The notes under the pieces: model-generated | Seen by the model: only the letters and a program-made list of their open reading frames with translations | Database searches by the model: none | Told to the model about the DNA's origin: nothing | Origin: a virus | IMG/VR virus record: IMGVR_UViG_3300049003_000015 | Coordinates: 1-44,645 of that record | DNA length: 44,645 nucleotides | Reading direction: 5' to 3' (one strand) | Program-made: the position numbers and the translations under genes | In this document: piece after piece, positions 23,907-30,422 of the stretch | Numbering within the stretch: the first letter of the stretch is position 1 | Layout: every line of letters begins with the position of its first letter

Positions 23907-24841
23907 TGGCTATCACCGGCCCGGACATCTCACATCACCAGACCTCGGCGGACTTCGCCGCCGTCGCTCGGGCCGGGCATCAGTTCGTCGCCCTGAAGGT
24001 CACCGAGTCGACCAACTACGTGGACCCGACGTTCAGCGCGCGTCGTGCCGCCGCGCACGCGGCCGGGCTGGTGGTTGGTCTGTACCACTTCGCCCGCGCA
24101 GGGAACGCCGCGGGCGAGGCTGCCTGGTTCCTCAAGCAGCTCGGTCAGGTGCAGCGCGGGGAGTTTCTCGTCCTCGACTGGGAGGTGCCCGCAGCCGATC
24201 CGGTCGGCTGGTGCCGCGCGTGGCTGGAGGCGGTGCGCGCAGCGACGGGGATTCGGGCGCTGATCTACATGAACAGCACCGCCGAGCGCGGCTCCAACTG
24301 GTCACCCCTGATCGCCGACTACGGGCTGTGGCTCGCGAAGTACGACGGCAGCCAGGCGCAGACCGCGGTGACGCACTGGTCCGCGCTGGCCATGAAGCAG
24401 TACACGGACAAGGGCACGGTGCCAGGAGTCCCCGGCCCCTGCGACGTGAACGTGTTCTACGGGACCACCGACCAATTGCGCGCCTATGGCGCGGGAGGAG
24501 ACGACATGCCCACTGCCAAGGAGATCGTCGATGAGCTGATGAACCGGCCCATCGACTTCACCTACCGAGACCCGGCAACCGGCGCCGGTAAGCCCTCGAG
24601 TACCAGCGTGCGCCAGCTGCTCGCCGACCTGTACGCGCAGACGTTCTGGGGCATGGGGTCGGTCGACTGGGGGCCGGGCCTCGCTTTGCAGCTCCGGGAC
24701 CTGGTGGCCGCCGCTCATTCGGGCGCGGCGATTGACCCGGCTGCCATTCAAGCGGCGGCGAGGGCCGGTGCCGAGGAGGCCATTGCGCAGGGCGTGGACG
24801 TGAACGTCAACGTCGGCGGCAGCAAGCCGGCCAGTTCCTGA
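23906..24841 (+). CDS. Endolysin, GH25 muramidase (311 aa)
   Basis: ATG at 23906 overlaps the upstream TGA. Residues 1-195 form a glycoside hydrolase family 25 barrel: GPDISHHQ (Asp7), FVALKVTEST, GLYHFAR and LVLDWEV with the catalytic Asp91 and Glu93. The C-terminal part (about 200-311) is a separate helical region with TSVRQLLADLYAQTFWGMGS and an Ala-rich helix before a Val/Asn tail, likely a cell-wall or multimerisation module. No signal peptide, so release depends on a holin. It cleaves the N-acetylmuramyl-N-acetylglucosamine bond of peptidoglycan. Confidence 0.92.
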   Translation: MAITGPDISHHQTSADFAAVARAGHQFVALKVTESTNYVDPTFSARRAAAHAAGLVVGLYHFARAGNAAGEAAWFLKQLGQVQRGEFLVLDWEVPAADPVGWCRAWLEAVRAATGIRALIYMNSTAERGSNWSPLIADYGLWLAKYDGSQAQTAVTHWSALAMKQYTDKGTVPGVPGPCDVNVFYGTTDQLRAYGAGGDDMPTAKEIVDELMNRPIDFTYRDPATGAGKPSSTSVRQLLADLYAQTFWGMGSVDWGPGLALQLRDLVAAAHSGAAIDPAAIQAAARAGAEEAIAQGVDVNVNVGGSKPASS

Positions 24842-24859
24842 CCGGCCGGGAAGCGTCCG

Positions 24860-25144
24860 GTGGATTGGCTCGGGGCGCTCCCGATCGGACAACTGAGCGC
24901 GGGGGCTCTGCTCGCCATCGTGGTGCTGGCGATCCTGCGCGGCAATCTCGTGCCCCGGCAGCAGTTGCTGGACACGCAGGCCGACCGGGACAAGTGGCGG
25001 GAGACGGCCGAGAAGTCGCAGGCCATTCAGACGCAGCTCGGCATTTCGGTCGAGAAGGTGCTCGTCGCGGTGGAACTGACCAATCACGCCATCTTGGACA
25101 TCCGTGAGTTTGCTCGCCGCGCGGACGAGCAGGAGTCGCCGTGA
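24860..25144 (+). CDS. Membrane protein with coiled-coil tail, lysis cassette (94 aa)
   Basis: GTG at 24860, 18 bases after the endolysin stop. One hydrophobic helix (residues 13-28), then a charged coiled coil (QQLLDTQADRDKWRETAEKS). This topology is common next to actinophage endolysins; candidates are a holin, antiholin or spanin-like factor. Confidence 0.72.
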   Translation: MDWLGALPIGQLSAGALLAIVVLAILRGNLVPRQQLLDTQADRDKWRETAEKSQAIQTQLGISVEKVLVAVELTNHAILDIREFARRADEQESP

Positions 25145-25338
25145 TGTGGCCGTTCACCCGTCGCCGTCCTGCGCGCCCTTCCCCGGACGCGGTAGCGGCA
25201 GCCGCACATGCGGACCGTGCCTTGATCGACGCGAAGAATCTTGACGGCAAGGTTGATCGGGCTGTCGAACTAGCGGCGGAGATTAAGCGCGTGAATCACA
25301 TCGCCCTGGCCGTGGCGAAATCCATTCGGGGAGTTTGA
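25144..25338 (+). CDS. Small protein, lysis cassette (64 aa)
   Basis: ATG at 25144 overlaps the upstream stop, with a GTG directly before it. MWPFTRRRPARPSPD followed by an Ala/Lys helix. The MWPF plus arginine opening with a helical remainder is recurrent in actinophage lysis cassettes. Function unknown. Confidence 0.7.
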   Translation: MWPFTRRRPARPSPDAVAAAAHADRALIDAKNLDGKVDRAVELAAEIKRVNHIALAVAKSIRGV

Positions 25339-25674
25339 GTGACCAGGTTCTACGCGCAGCCCGCGTTCTGGCTGTACTTCGCGGGCTGGCTGCCGTACAC
25401 GCTGCACGTTCTGGTGTACGGGCTCGGGTCGCCGTGGTGGCGGTCGGAGATCGGCCGGGCGTTCTTCCTGTCGAAGCTGGCCTTGTGCCTGGTGTTCTCG
25501 CTGGTCCTGACTGTGTTCCTGTTCGGCCAGTACGACGGGCTGCCTGCGGTGCGCGCCGTCCTGCTGGGGCTAGTCGCGTGCGCAGCCTGGTATCAGCTGT
25601 CGGTGACCGTCCGCGTTCAGCGGCGGCCCCACCTCGATGAGGCTTCCCACCGCCGCCGCAGTACCGACGTCTAG
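25339..25674 (+). CDS. Holin-like three-helix membrane protein (111 aa)
   Basis: GTG at 25339. Hydrophobic segments at about residues 9-28, 44-63 and 70-88 and a basic C-terminal tail give the class I holin topology. It is 0.5 kb after the endolysin. The stop lies in a CTAG shared with the leftward gene at 25671. Confidence 0.7.
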   Translation: MTRFYAQPAFWLYFAGWLPYTLHVLVYGLGSPWWRSEIGRAFFLSKLALCLVFSLVLTVFLFGQYDGLPAVRAVLLGLVACAAWYQLSVTVRVQRRPHLDEASHRRRSTDV

Positions 25675-26117
25675 GCCAGGGCGGCTAGCGCCTTCTCGTA
25701 CTTGACCGCCAGCCGTTCCCGGGTCGCCTCGTCCAGCAGTGCCACCCGCTCAGGGTCCGTGTTGCTGGCGATGTCAGCCAGCTTGACCCGCAGCGCGATC
25801 GGGTTTGTCTTCACGCGGGCGTAGTACGCCAACCGGGGCTCGTTCGGACGGTGCGTGATAGCCACAACCGCCTCCACGACCTCGGGCGGGAATGCCTGGC
25901 GCAGGTCCGAGAGGACTGACGGGTCGCCGTCCTCCACGACGTCATGCAGCCAGCCGACCGCCTGCGTGACCTCGCCTTCCCCTGCCAGGCGCCGCACAAC
26001 GTCCTCGACGTGCGCCCTTACGTAGGACCGCCCCGCCTTGTCGACCTGGCCCATGTGCACCGACCAAGCACAGAGCCGCGCCTGACTCAAGAGCGACAGA
26101 CGCTCCGCGATCTCCAT
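25671..26117 (-). CDS. Leftward HD hydrolase, small alarmone hydrolase-like (148 aa)
   Basis: Minus strand from ATG at 26117 with GGAGG eight bases before it. The protein carries the full RelA/SpoT-type hydrolase pattern: HMGQVDKAGRSY (21-32), His36, His58-Asp59, Glu62-Asp63 (LHDVVED) and KLADIASN with Asp115 and Asn119. The His-Asp to Glu-Asp and Asp to Asn spacings equal those of the known (p)ppGpp hydrolases. No synthetase or regulatory domain is present, so it resembles a stand-alone small alarmone hydrolase that would remove 3'-pyrophosphate from (p)ppGpp or related nucleotides. It lies opposite to its lysis and holin neighbours, which suggests separate expression. A nucleotide phosphohydrolase of another specificity is the alternative. 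Confidence 0.85.
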   Translation of the reverse strand: MEIAERLSLLSQARLCAWSVHMGQVDKAGRSYVRAHVEDVVRRLAGEGEVTQAVGWLHDVVEDGDPSVLSDLRQAFPPEVVEAVVAITHRPNEPRLAYYARVKTNPIALRVKLADIASNTDPERVALLDEATRERLAVKYEKALAALA

Positions 26118-26154
26118 CTCGCAATCCTCCCACCCCGCACCGACAGGAGTCACC

Positions 26155-26400
26155 ATGTCCTTCAAGTCGCTCAACTTCCGGGAACCGTCCGTCCTCCGTG
26201 GCGTCATCACCGCGATCGTCGCGCTGCTCGCGTCGATCGGCGTGGTCGTGTCCACGGACGTGACCGGTGCCGCTGAGGGCCTGATCCCCGCCGCTGCCGT
26301 GATCATCCCGCTGGTGCAGTCGCTGTGGACGCGCGCTGCTGTGTTCTCCCCGAAGGCTGTGGCGCAGATCGCCGGGAAGCACGAAGCGCCTGAGGTCTGA
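26155..26400 (+). CDS. Putative holin (81 aa)
   Basis: ATG after AGGAG. Two hydrophobic segments (about residues 15-33 and 40-57) separated by a short acidic turn, with a basic tail and Lys/Ala end. This is class II holin topology and the protein type most often called holin in actinophages. It is 1.3 kb from the endolysin, with the HD hydrolase gene in between. Confidence 0.75.
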   Translation: MSFKSLNFREPSVLRGVITAIVALLASIGVVVSTDVTGAAEGLIPAAAVIIPLVQSLWTRAAVFSPKAVAQIAGKHEAPEV

Positions 26401-26456
26401 CCGCACCCGCCCACTTTCGTCACACCCCGAAACTCCCCTGAACTAAGGAGCCCCCG

Positions 26457-26882
26457 TTGGCCAACGCTGTGTACACAACGGCCCGCGAGGGGCACCTCGC
26501 CGGCGAAATCGACTTCGACACCGCAGTGTTCAAAGTCCTGCTCGTGCGCGGCTACACCTTCTCGGCGGCCCACAAGTTCGTCTCCGACGTGACCGGTGCT
26601 GGCGGGACCATCGCCGCCACCTCAGCTGCCCTCGCCTCGAAGACGGTCACCGGTGGCACGGCGGACGCGGCCGACCTGACCTTCACCGCCCCTGCTGTGA
26701 GCGCTTCCGCGCATGTGCTCATCCTGATCCAGTCCTCAGCGGTCACCGGTGGCGCCGATGTCGCCGCCTCGGCGCAGCGCGTCGTCACCTACCTCGACAC
26801 CGGGACCAACCTGCCGATCCCCTCGCTCAACGGGGGCGACGTGGTCGTGGCTTGGAACGCCTCCGGGATCTACAGCATCTAA
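26457..26882 (+). CDS. Structural protein, tail-fibre cluster (141 aa)
   Basis: TTG start chosen because TAAGGAG sits eight bases upstream; no ATG or GTG fits. Mostly beta (YTTAREGHLAGEIDFDTAVF; KVLLVRGYTFSAAHKFVSDV) and Ala/Thr-rich. Such proteins occur in the fibre region of actinophages and probably belong to the virion. Its stop overlaps the next start at 26882. Confidence 0.75.
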   Translation: MANAVYTTAREGHLAGEIDFDTAVFKVLLVRGYTFSAAHKFVSDVTGAGGTIAATSAALASKTVTGGTADAADLTFTAPAVSASAHVLILIQSSAVTGGADVAASAQRVVTYLDTGTNLPIPSLNGGDVVVAWNASGIYSI

Positions 26883-27319
26883 TGGCCCGCTACAGCATTC
26901 AGACGACCAAGACGTCCGGTGCGGCGGCGGCCTGGCTGGCGCAGTTCCGCACCGGTTCCGCCCGTGACGCCCGCGTGTTCGAGGTCGGCGTGTTCACCAC
27001 CACGGCGGTTGCGGGCACCGTCGGGCTGATCCGGTCGGCGACGGTTGGGGCGACGTTCACATCGACGGCGACTGGCGCACCCTACGACCCTGTCTCGGCC
27101 GCCGGGGTGGCCGTTATCGACACGGCGGCCACCACCGCGCCCACAATCTCCGGTACCCCCGCCTACTTCAAGCAGGCCGTGTTCCCGGCCACGGCCGGCT
27201 CCGGGGTGATCTGGTCGTTCCCGAACGGCCTCATCGTCCCCATCTCCTCGGGTCTGCTGCTGTGGCAGCTGAGCACGGCAGCGGTCGGCTACAACTTTTA
27301 CGTCGACTTCGAGGAATGA
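26882..27319 (+). CDS. Structural protein, tail-fibre cluster (145 aa)
   Basis: ATG at 26882 shares a base with the upstream TAA. Beta-rich, with ARDARVFEVGVFTTTAVAGT and a C-terminal GVIWSFPNGLIVPISSGLLL and aromatic end. It resembles small virion proteins with a jelly-roll-like fold that accompany actinophage fibres. Confidence 0.75.
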   Translation: MARYSIQTTKTSGAAAAWLAQFRTGSARDARVFEVGVFTTTAVAGTVGLIRSATVGATFTSTATGAPYDPVSAAGVAVIDTAATTAPTISGTPAYFKQAVFPATAGSGVIWSFPNGLIVPISSGLLLWQLSTAAVGYNFYVDFEE

Positions 27320-27328
27320 GCTAGCGCC

Positions 27329-28522
27329 GTGGCCGTGCTGAGTGGTCAGTCCGGCGTCATCGGAAGCGCAACCTCCCTCCCGCAGTCCTATGCCGCGCTG
27401 CCTTCGAGCCTGTCCGCTACTCGCGTTGCCCAGTCCACGGTGGTCCTCGGCTCGGATCTGACGGTGACGGTCTCCCCGGGCGCGGCGTCCAGTGCGTCCG
27501 CGGCGTCCAGCCCGGCGGTGACGCTCTCGGTCTCAGTCACCCCCGGGACCGGCTTCGGCGTTCAGCCGTTCGGCACGTCGCCGTTCGGCACTGGCTATCC
27601 GACGGCCGGAACCGACCCGACGGTGTACGCGCCGTCGGTGACGGTCGGCCCGCCCACCCTCACTGTCACGCCCGACCTCACCGCGGTCAGCCCAGCCGCA
27701 TTCGGCCCGGATGTGAGCGCGTCCCTGACGTCGACCCCCGGGATCGCCACCAGTACCCCTGCGACGTTCCCGCCGGCCCTCACGTCCACGGTCACCGCCA
27801 CCCCGGATCTCGCGGTTGCTACCCCGGCAACGTTCGCCCCTGCGCTGTCGACGCCGACCACCGTCACCCCTGGTATCGCCAGCGGCACCGCGACCGCACT
27901 GAACCCCACGCTCAGCGCTGCTGTCACCGTGGTCCCCGGCCTGGCTGTCGCCGCTGCGACCGTCTACGCGCCCACCCTCACCGGCTCGACGACGGTCGCT
28001 CCCGACGTCGCCGGTTCCTCGCCGACGGTCTACCAGCCTGTGGTCACACTCGCTGGCGGGCCTGTCACCGTGGTCCCCGACCCGGCCTCGAGCTCCCCCA
28101 ACGCGTACGCGCCGACCGTCGGCGGAAGCATCACCATTGCCCCCGGCCTGGCCGTCGCCAGCGCTGCCACGTTCGCCCCCGCCGTCGCAGGAACGGTCAC
28201 GGTCACCCCCGACGGCGCGGCGACCATCGCCACCGCCTACGGGCCCGTCATCGTCCCCACTGTGACCCTCGGCCCCGTCGTCGCCACCAGCGCACCGGAC
28301 ACATTCCCGCCGACGGTCACGACCGGAGCGGCGCCGGGCAGCCTTCCCACCGACGCCCCACCTGAGCGAATCACCACCGTCGCCGCCGAGGTCCGCATCT
28401 ACCGAATGGCCGCCGACCTACGCACCACCACCGTCGCCGCGGACGACAACCGGCAGAGCGCGCCCGGTGCAGACCCGCGAATTATCAGCGTCGCGGCCGA
28501 ACGTCGAGACGTCACCATCTAA
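27329..28522 (+). CDS. Repetitive tail-fibre protein (397 aa)
   Basis: GTG start. After a 100-residue N-terminus come about ten tandem 22-residue repeats (residues about 110-330) with consensus VTVxPGxAxxxPxxYAPxVxG, predicted to form a beta-solenoid or fibrous shaft. A C-terminal stretch with short repeats (ITTVAAEVR, TTTVAADDNR, ISVAAERRDV) precedes the fibre-tail adaptor gene; this AAE-R motif is usual just upstream of that gene in actinophages. No cysteine. It probably forms the fibre shaft. Confidence 0.8.
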   Translation: MAVLSGQSGVIGSATSLPQSYAALPSSLSATRVAQSTVVLGSDLTVTVSPGAASSASAASSPAVTLSVSVTPGTGFGVQPFGTSPFGTGYPTAGTDPTVYAPSVTVGPPTLTVTPDLTAVSPAAFGPDVSASLTSTPGIATSTPATFPPALTSTVTATPDLAVATPATFAPALSTPTTVTPGIASGTATALNPTLSAAVTVVPGLAVAAATVYAPTLTGSTTVAPDVAGSSPTVYQPVVTLAGGPVTVVPDPASSSPNAYAPTVGGSITIAPGLAVASAATFAPAVAGTVTVTPDGAATIATAYGPVIVPTVTLGPVVATSAPDTFPPTVTTGAAPGSLPTDAPPERITTVAAEVRIYRMAADLRTTTVAADDNRQSAPGADPRIISVAAERRDVTI

Positions 28523-28530
28523 GGAGCCTC

Positions 28531-28803
28531 GTGGCCGCCACGTTCAAGAAGGATCCGCAGGCGAAGCTCGACTACGCCATCGACTGGGGCAGGTGGCTCG
28601 CGCCGAGCGACAGCATCACGACCGCCACATGGACTGTGCCCGCCGGCATCACCAAGACCGCCGAATCTGTCGACGGAACCAAGGCCGTCATTTGGCTGTC
28701 CGGCGGCACCGTCGGCCAGACGTACTCGGTGACCTGCCATGTCGTCACCGCTGAGGGCCGCGAGAACGACAAGACCGTCGTCTTCCTCATCGCTGACCGA
28801 TGA
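28531..28803 (+). CDS. Fibre-tail adaptor-like protein (90 aa)
   Basis: GTG after AAGGAG. KDPQAKLDYAIDWGRWLAPS, TATWTVPAGITK, VIWLSGGTVGQTYSVTCHVV and RENDKTVVFLI follow the pattern of the actinophage fibre-tail adaptor family closely (D-W-x-x-W-L, then W-x-V-P-x-G, W-L-S-G-G-x-x-G). It would link fibre to tail. It lies directly between the fibre gene and the deacetylase. Confidence 0.85.
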   Translation: MAATFKKDPQAKLDYAIDWGRWLAPSDSITTATWTVPAGITKTAESVDGTKAVIWLSGGTVGQTYSVTCHVVTAEGRENDKTVVFLIADR

Positions 28804-30050
28804 CACTCCCCAGTCTGCCCGCGCTGAACTCCACCACCTGGTTCGCGTACTCCTCGGCGGTCGACAGCGCCGTGCGGACGAACTCCGCGGCCCTCACCAA
28901 CCTCTATGCCCCCCGCCGAGGCGTCGTCATGTTCACCATCGACGACGGCCGGGCAGACGCCGACGCCTTCGTGCAGATCCACGAAGCACGCGGCCAGAAA
29001 GTCACCCTCGGCATCGTGTCCAGCCTTCTCGACACCACCAACAATCTGACGTCGGCGCAGGTCCTCGCCTACCACCAGCGCGGCCACGAGATCGCCAACC
29101 ACTCCAAGACGCACGCCAACTACACCACGCTGACCGCGGCGCAGCGGGCCACCGAAACCGACGACTGCCAGACCTTCCTGACCAGCCTCACCGGCGCCGC
29201 CCCCAAGACGTTCATCTACCCGCAGGGCGACTGGAACGCGGCCTCCGACCGGGAACTGTGCGGACGGTTCCGCTGCTGGGGGCTCACCGTCTCCCCCGTC
29301 ACCTCGCTGCCCGTCGCCTACCCGCTCGGCGGCAGCAACCCGCGCTTCTACCGCATCGACGTGCAGGACCCGGCGAACCTGGAACGCGCCAAGGAACTGA
29401 TCCGACTCGCCGCCGTGTCACCGATCGCGGTGTCCATGTTCATCCACTACGCGGACCAGGCCGGCACCGTCACCACCGCCCAGTACGTGTCACTGGCGCA
29501 GCTCGCCGCCGACCTGGGGGTGCCGTCGGTGCTGCCGCGGGACATCGTCGGCGGACTCAGTTTGCTTCAGGACGCCTCGTTCGAGGTGAACCCCATCGCC
29601 AGCTGGATGTCGCTCAACACCGGCGCCGGGACCGCCGACTCCGGCACCATCACCCCCGACGCGGGGATCGCGGGCACCCGCGGCCTCGTACTCACCGCCG
29701 CCAACCCCGACATCGCCGGCCGCTCCCAGGCCGTGCCGCTGGTGGTGACCGGCAAGTACCGCCTGTCCGGCCGGGTCAAGGTGGCGTCGGGGAACCTGAT
29801 CACCAACGACTTCAACATCCGGCTGCGGTATCGGGCGTGGGACGAGACGGCGGTCTCCTTCGAGGAGGGGTATCCCGCGCTGTCGGCGGTCGGCACGTGG
29901 GCGCGGTTCGAGCAGGATTTCACGGTCCCAGACGGCACGGCGTTCGCCTACGTCGACCTGATGTGCGTTCCGAACGCGGCGGGCCGGTCTGGGGTGTTGC
30001 ACGTCGATCACGTCGACCTCCGGCCCACCAGCCAGGGCGGCCTCGGATAG
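28800..30050 (+). CDS. Virion-associated polysaccharide deacetylase (CE4/NodB) (416 aa)
   Basis: ATG overlaps the adaptor stop (ATGA). Residues 40-240 form a NodB-type carbohydrate esterase 4 domain: FTIDDG (45-50, metal Asp49 preceded by the catalytic Asp48), HSKTH (101-105, metal histidines), YPQGDW (140-145) and FIHYAD (His216). The C-terminal 165 residues resemble a carbohydrate-binding beta-sandwich (DASFEVNPIASWMSL; TGKYRLSGRVKVASG; VHVDHVDLR-like end). There is no signal peptide; its place as last gene of the fibre cluster suggests it is carried on the tail and deacetylates host surface glycan or peptidoglycan. Confidence 0.88.
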   Translation: MTLPSLPALNSTTWFAYSSAVDSAVRTNSAALTNLYAPRRGVVMFTIDDGRADADAFVQIHEARGQKVTLGIVSSLLDTTNNLTSAQVLAYHQRGHEIANHSKTHANYTTLTAAQRATETDDCQTFLTSLTGAAPKTFIYPQGDWNAASDRELCGRFRCWGLTVSPVTSLPVAYPLGGSNPRFYRIDVQDPANLERAKELIRLAAVSPIAVSMFIHYADQAGTVTTAQYVSLAQLAADLGVPSVLPRDIVGGLSLLQDASFEVNPIASWMSLNTGAGTADSGTITPDAGIAGTRGLVLTAANPDIAGRSQAVPLVVTGKYRLSGRVKVASGNLITNDFNIRLRYRAWDETAVSFEEGYPALSAVGTWARFEQDFTVPDGTAFAYVDLMCVPNAAGRSGVLHVDHVDLRPTSQGGLG

Positions 30051-30078
30051 TCCCACCGCACGGCACCACCGCACACCT

Positions 30079-30125
30079 CGCCGCCTCGCTTGGCCCAACC
30101 CGGGTCGAGCGGGGCGGCGTTCTTT
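30079..30125 (+). terminator. Late-operon terminator
   Basis: CGCCGCCTCGCT (30079-30090) pairs with AGCGGGGCGGCG (30108-30119) through 12 base pairs with one G-T wobble, followed by TTCTTT. It lies 28 bases after the deacetylase stop and before attP. Confidence 0.85.
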
Positions 30126-30169
30126 GCGTTCGGGAAGCGTGTGGCATCGTGTCGCCGGGGACGTGCTGC

Positions 30170-30192
30170 ACCCATGGCGTACCCATGATCTT
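30170..30192 (+). repeat. Left copy of 23-bp direct repeat flanking attP
   Basis: Differs from the copy at 30385-30407 at two positions; shared core GTACCCATGATCTT. The two copies lie 215 bp apart on either side of the tRNA-like core, which suits integrase arm-type or excisionase binding sites. Confidence 0.7.
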
Positions 30193-30236
30193 CGTCGAAA
30201 GTCGCGGCGGCAGGAAGATGCAGGTCGCGATACCCC

Positions 30237-30278
30237 GGGGCGGTAGCTCAGCTGGTCAGAGCATGGGACTCATAATCC
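30237..30278 (+). other. Attachment site attP core, 5' half of tRNA (anticodon CAU)
   Basis: The sequence reads as an acceptor strand GGGGCGG, TA, D-stem GCTC/GAGC, then an anticodon arm with loop CTCATAA (anticodon CAT at 30271-30273) and breaks down after TCC. No T-arm or 3' acceptor strand follows, so it is not a working tRNA gene but the phage copy of an integration core. It lies 145 bases before the integrase start. A GTCTAA...TTAGAC inverted repeat (30286-30291 and 30309-30314) sits just beyond. Integration into a host elongator tRNA-Met gene is the likely target. Confidence 0.8.
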
Positions 30279-30355
30279 AACAGGCGTCTAATCGTGGCCT
30301 GGGATTTCTTAGACACTGAGCGTGCATCGCCTAGACATCCGTCTCAGGAAGTCGC

Positions 30356-30370
30356 ACACTGTCGCAGTGT
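30356..30370. promoter_or_regulatory. Perfect inverted repeat upstream of integrase
   Basis: ACACTG-TCG-CAGTGT, a 15-base inverted repeat about 50 bases before the integrase start. Possible operator or integrase/excisionase site. Confidence 0.5.
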
Positions 30371-30384
30371 TCACGCGCTAGTGA

Positions 30385-30407
30385 ACCCACGGTGTACCCA
30401 TGATCTT
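30385..30407 (+). repeat. Right copy of 23-bp direct repeat flanking attP
   Basis: Matches 30170-30192 at 21 of 23 positions and ends 15 bases before the integrase start codon. Confidence 0.7.
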
Positions 30408-30422
30408 GATGCAGGGAGACCC

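Noticed and set aside
26118-26154. Divergent promoter pair between the HD hydrolase and holin genes
   Set aside because: Only 37 bases, and no convincing -35/-10 pair was found; any leftward promoter must lie inside the holin gene.
27595-28233. Minus-strand valine/glycine-rich ORFs over the fibre repeats
   Set aside because: They mirror the repeat DNA of the fibre gene and have no independent start signals.
27656-28330. CRISPR-like array
   Set aside because: The repeats are degenerate protein-level repeats of 66 bases with no constant repeat and unique spacer structure.
30237-30320. Complete phage tRNA-Met gene
   Set aside because: There is no T-arm and no 3' acceptor strand to pair with GGGGCGG, and the anticodon stem has a mismatch, so it is an attachment core.
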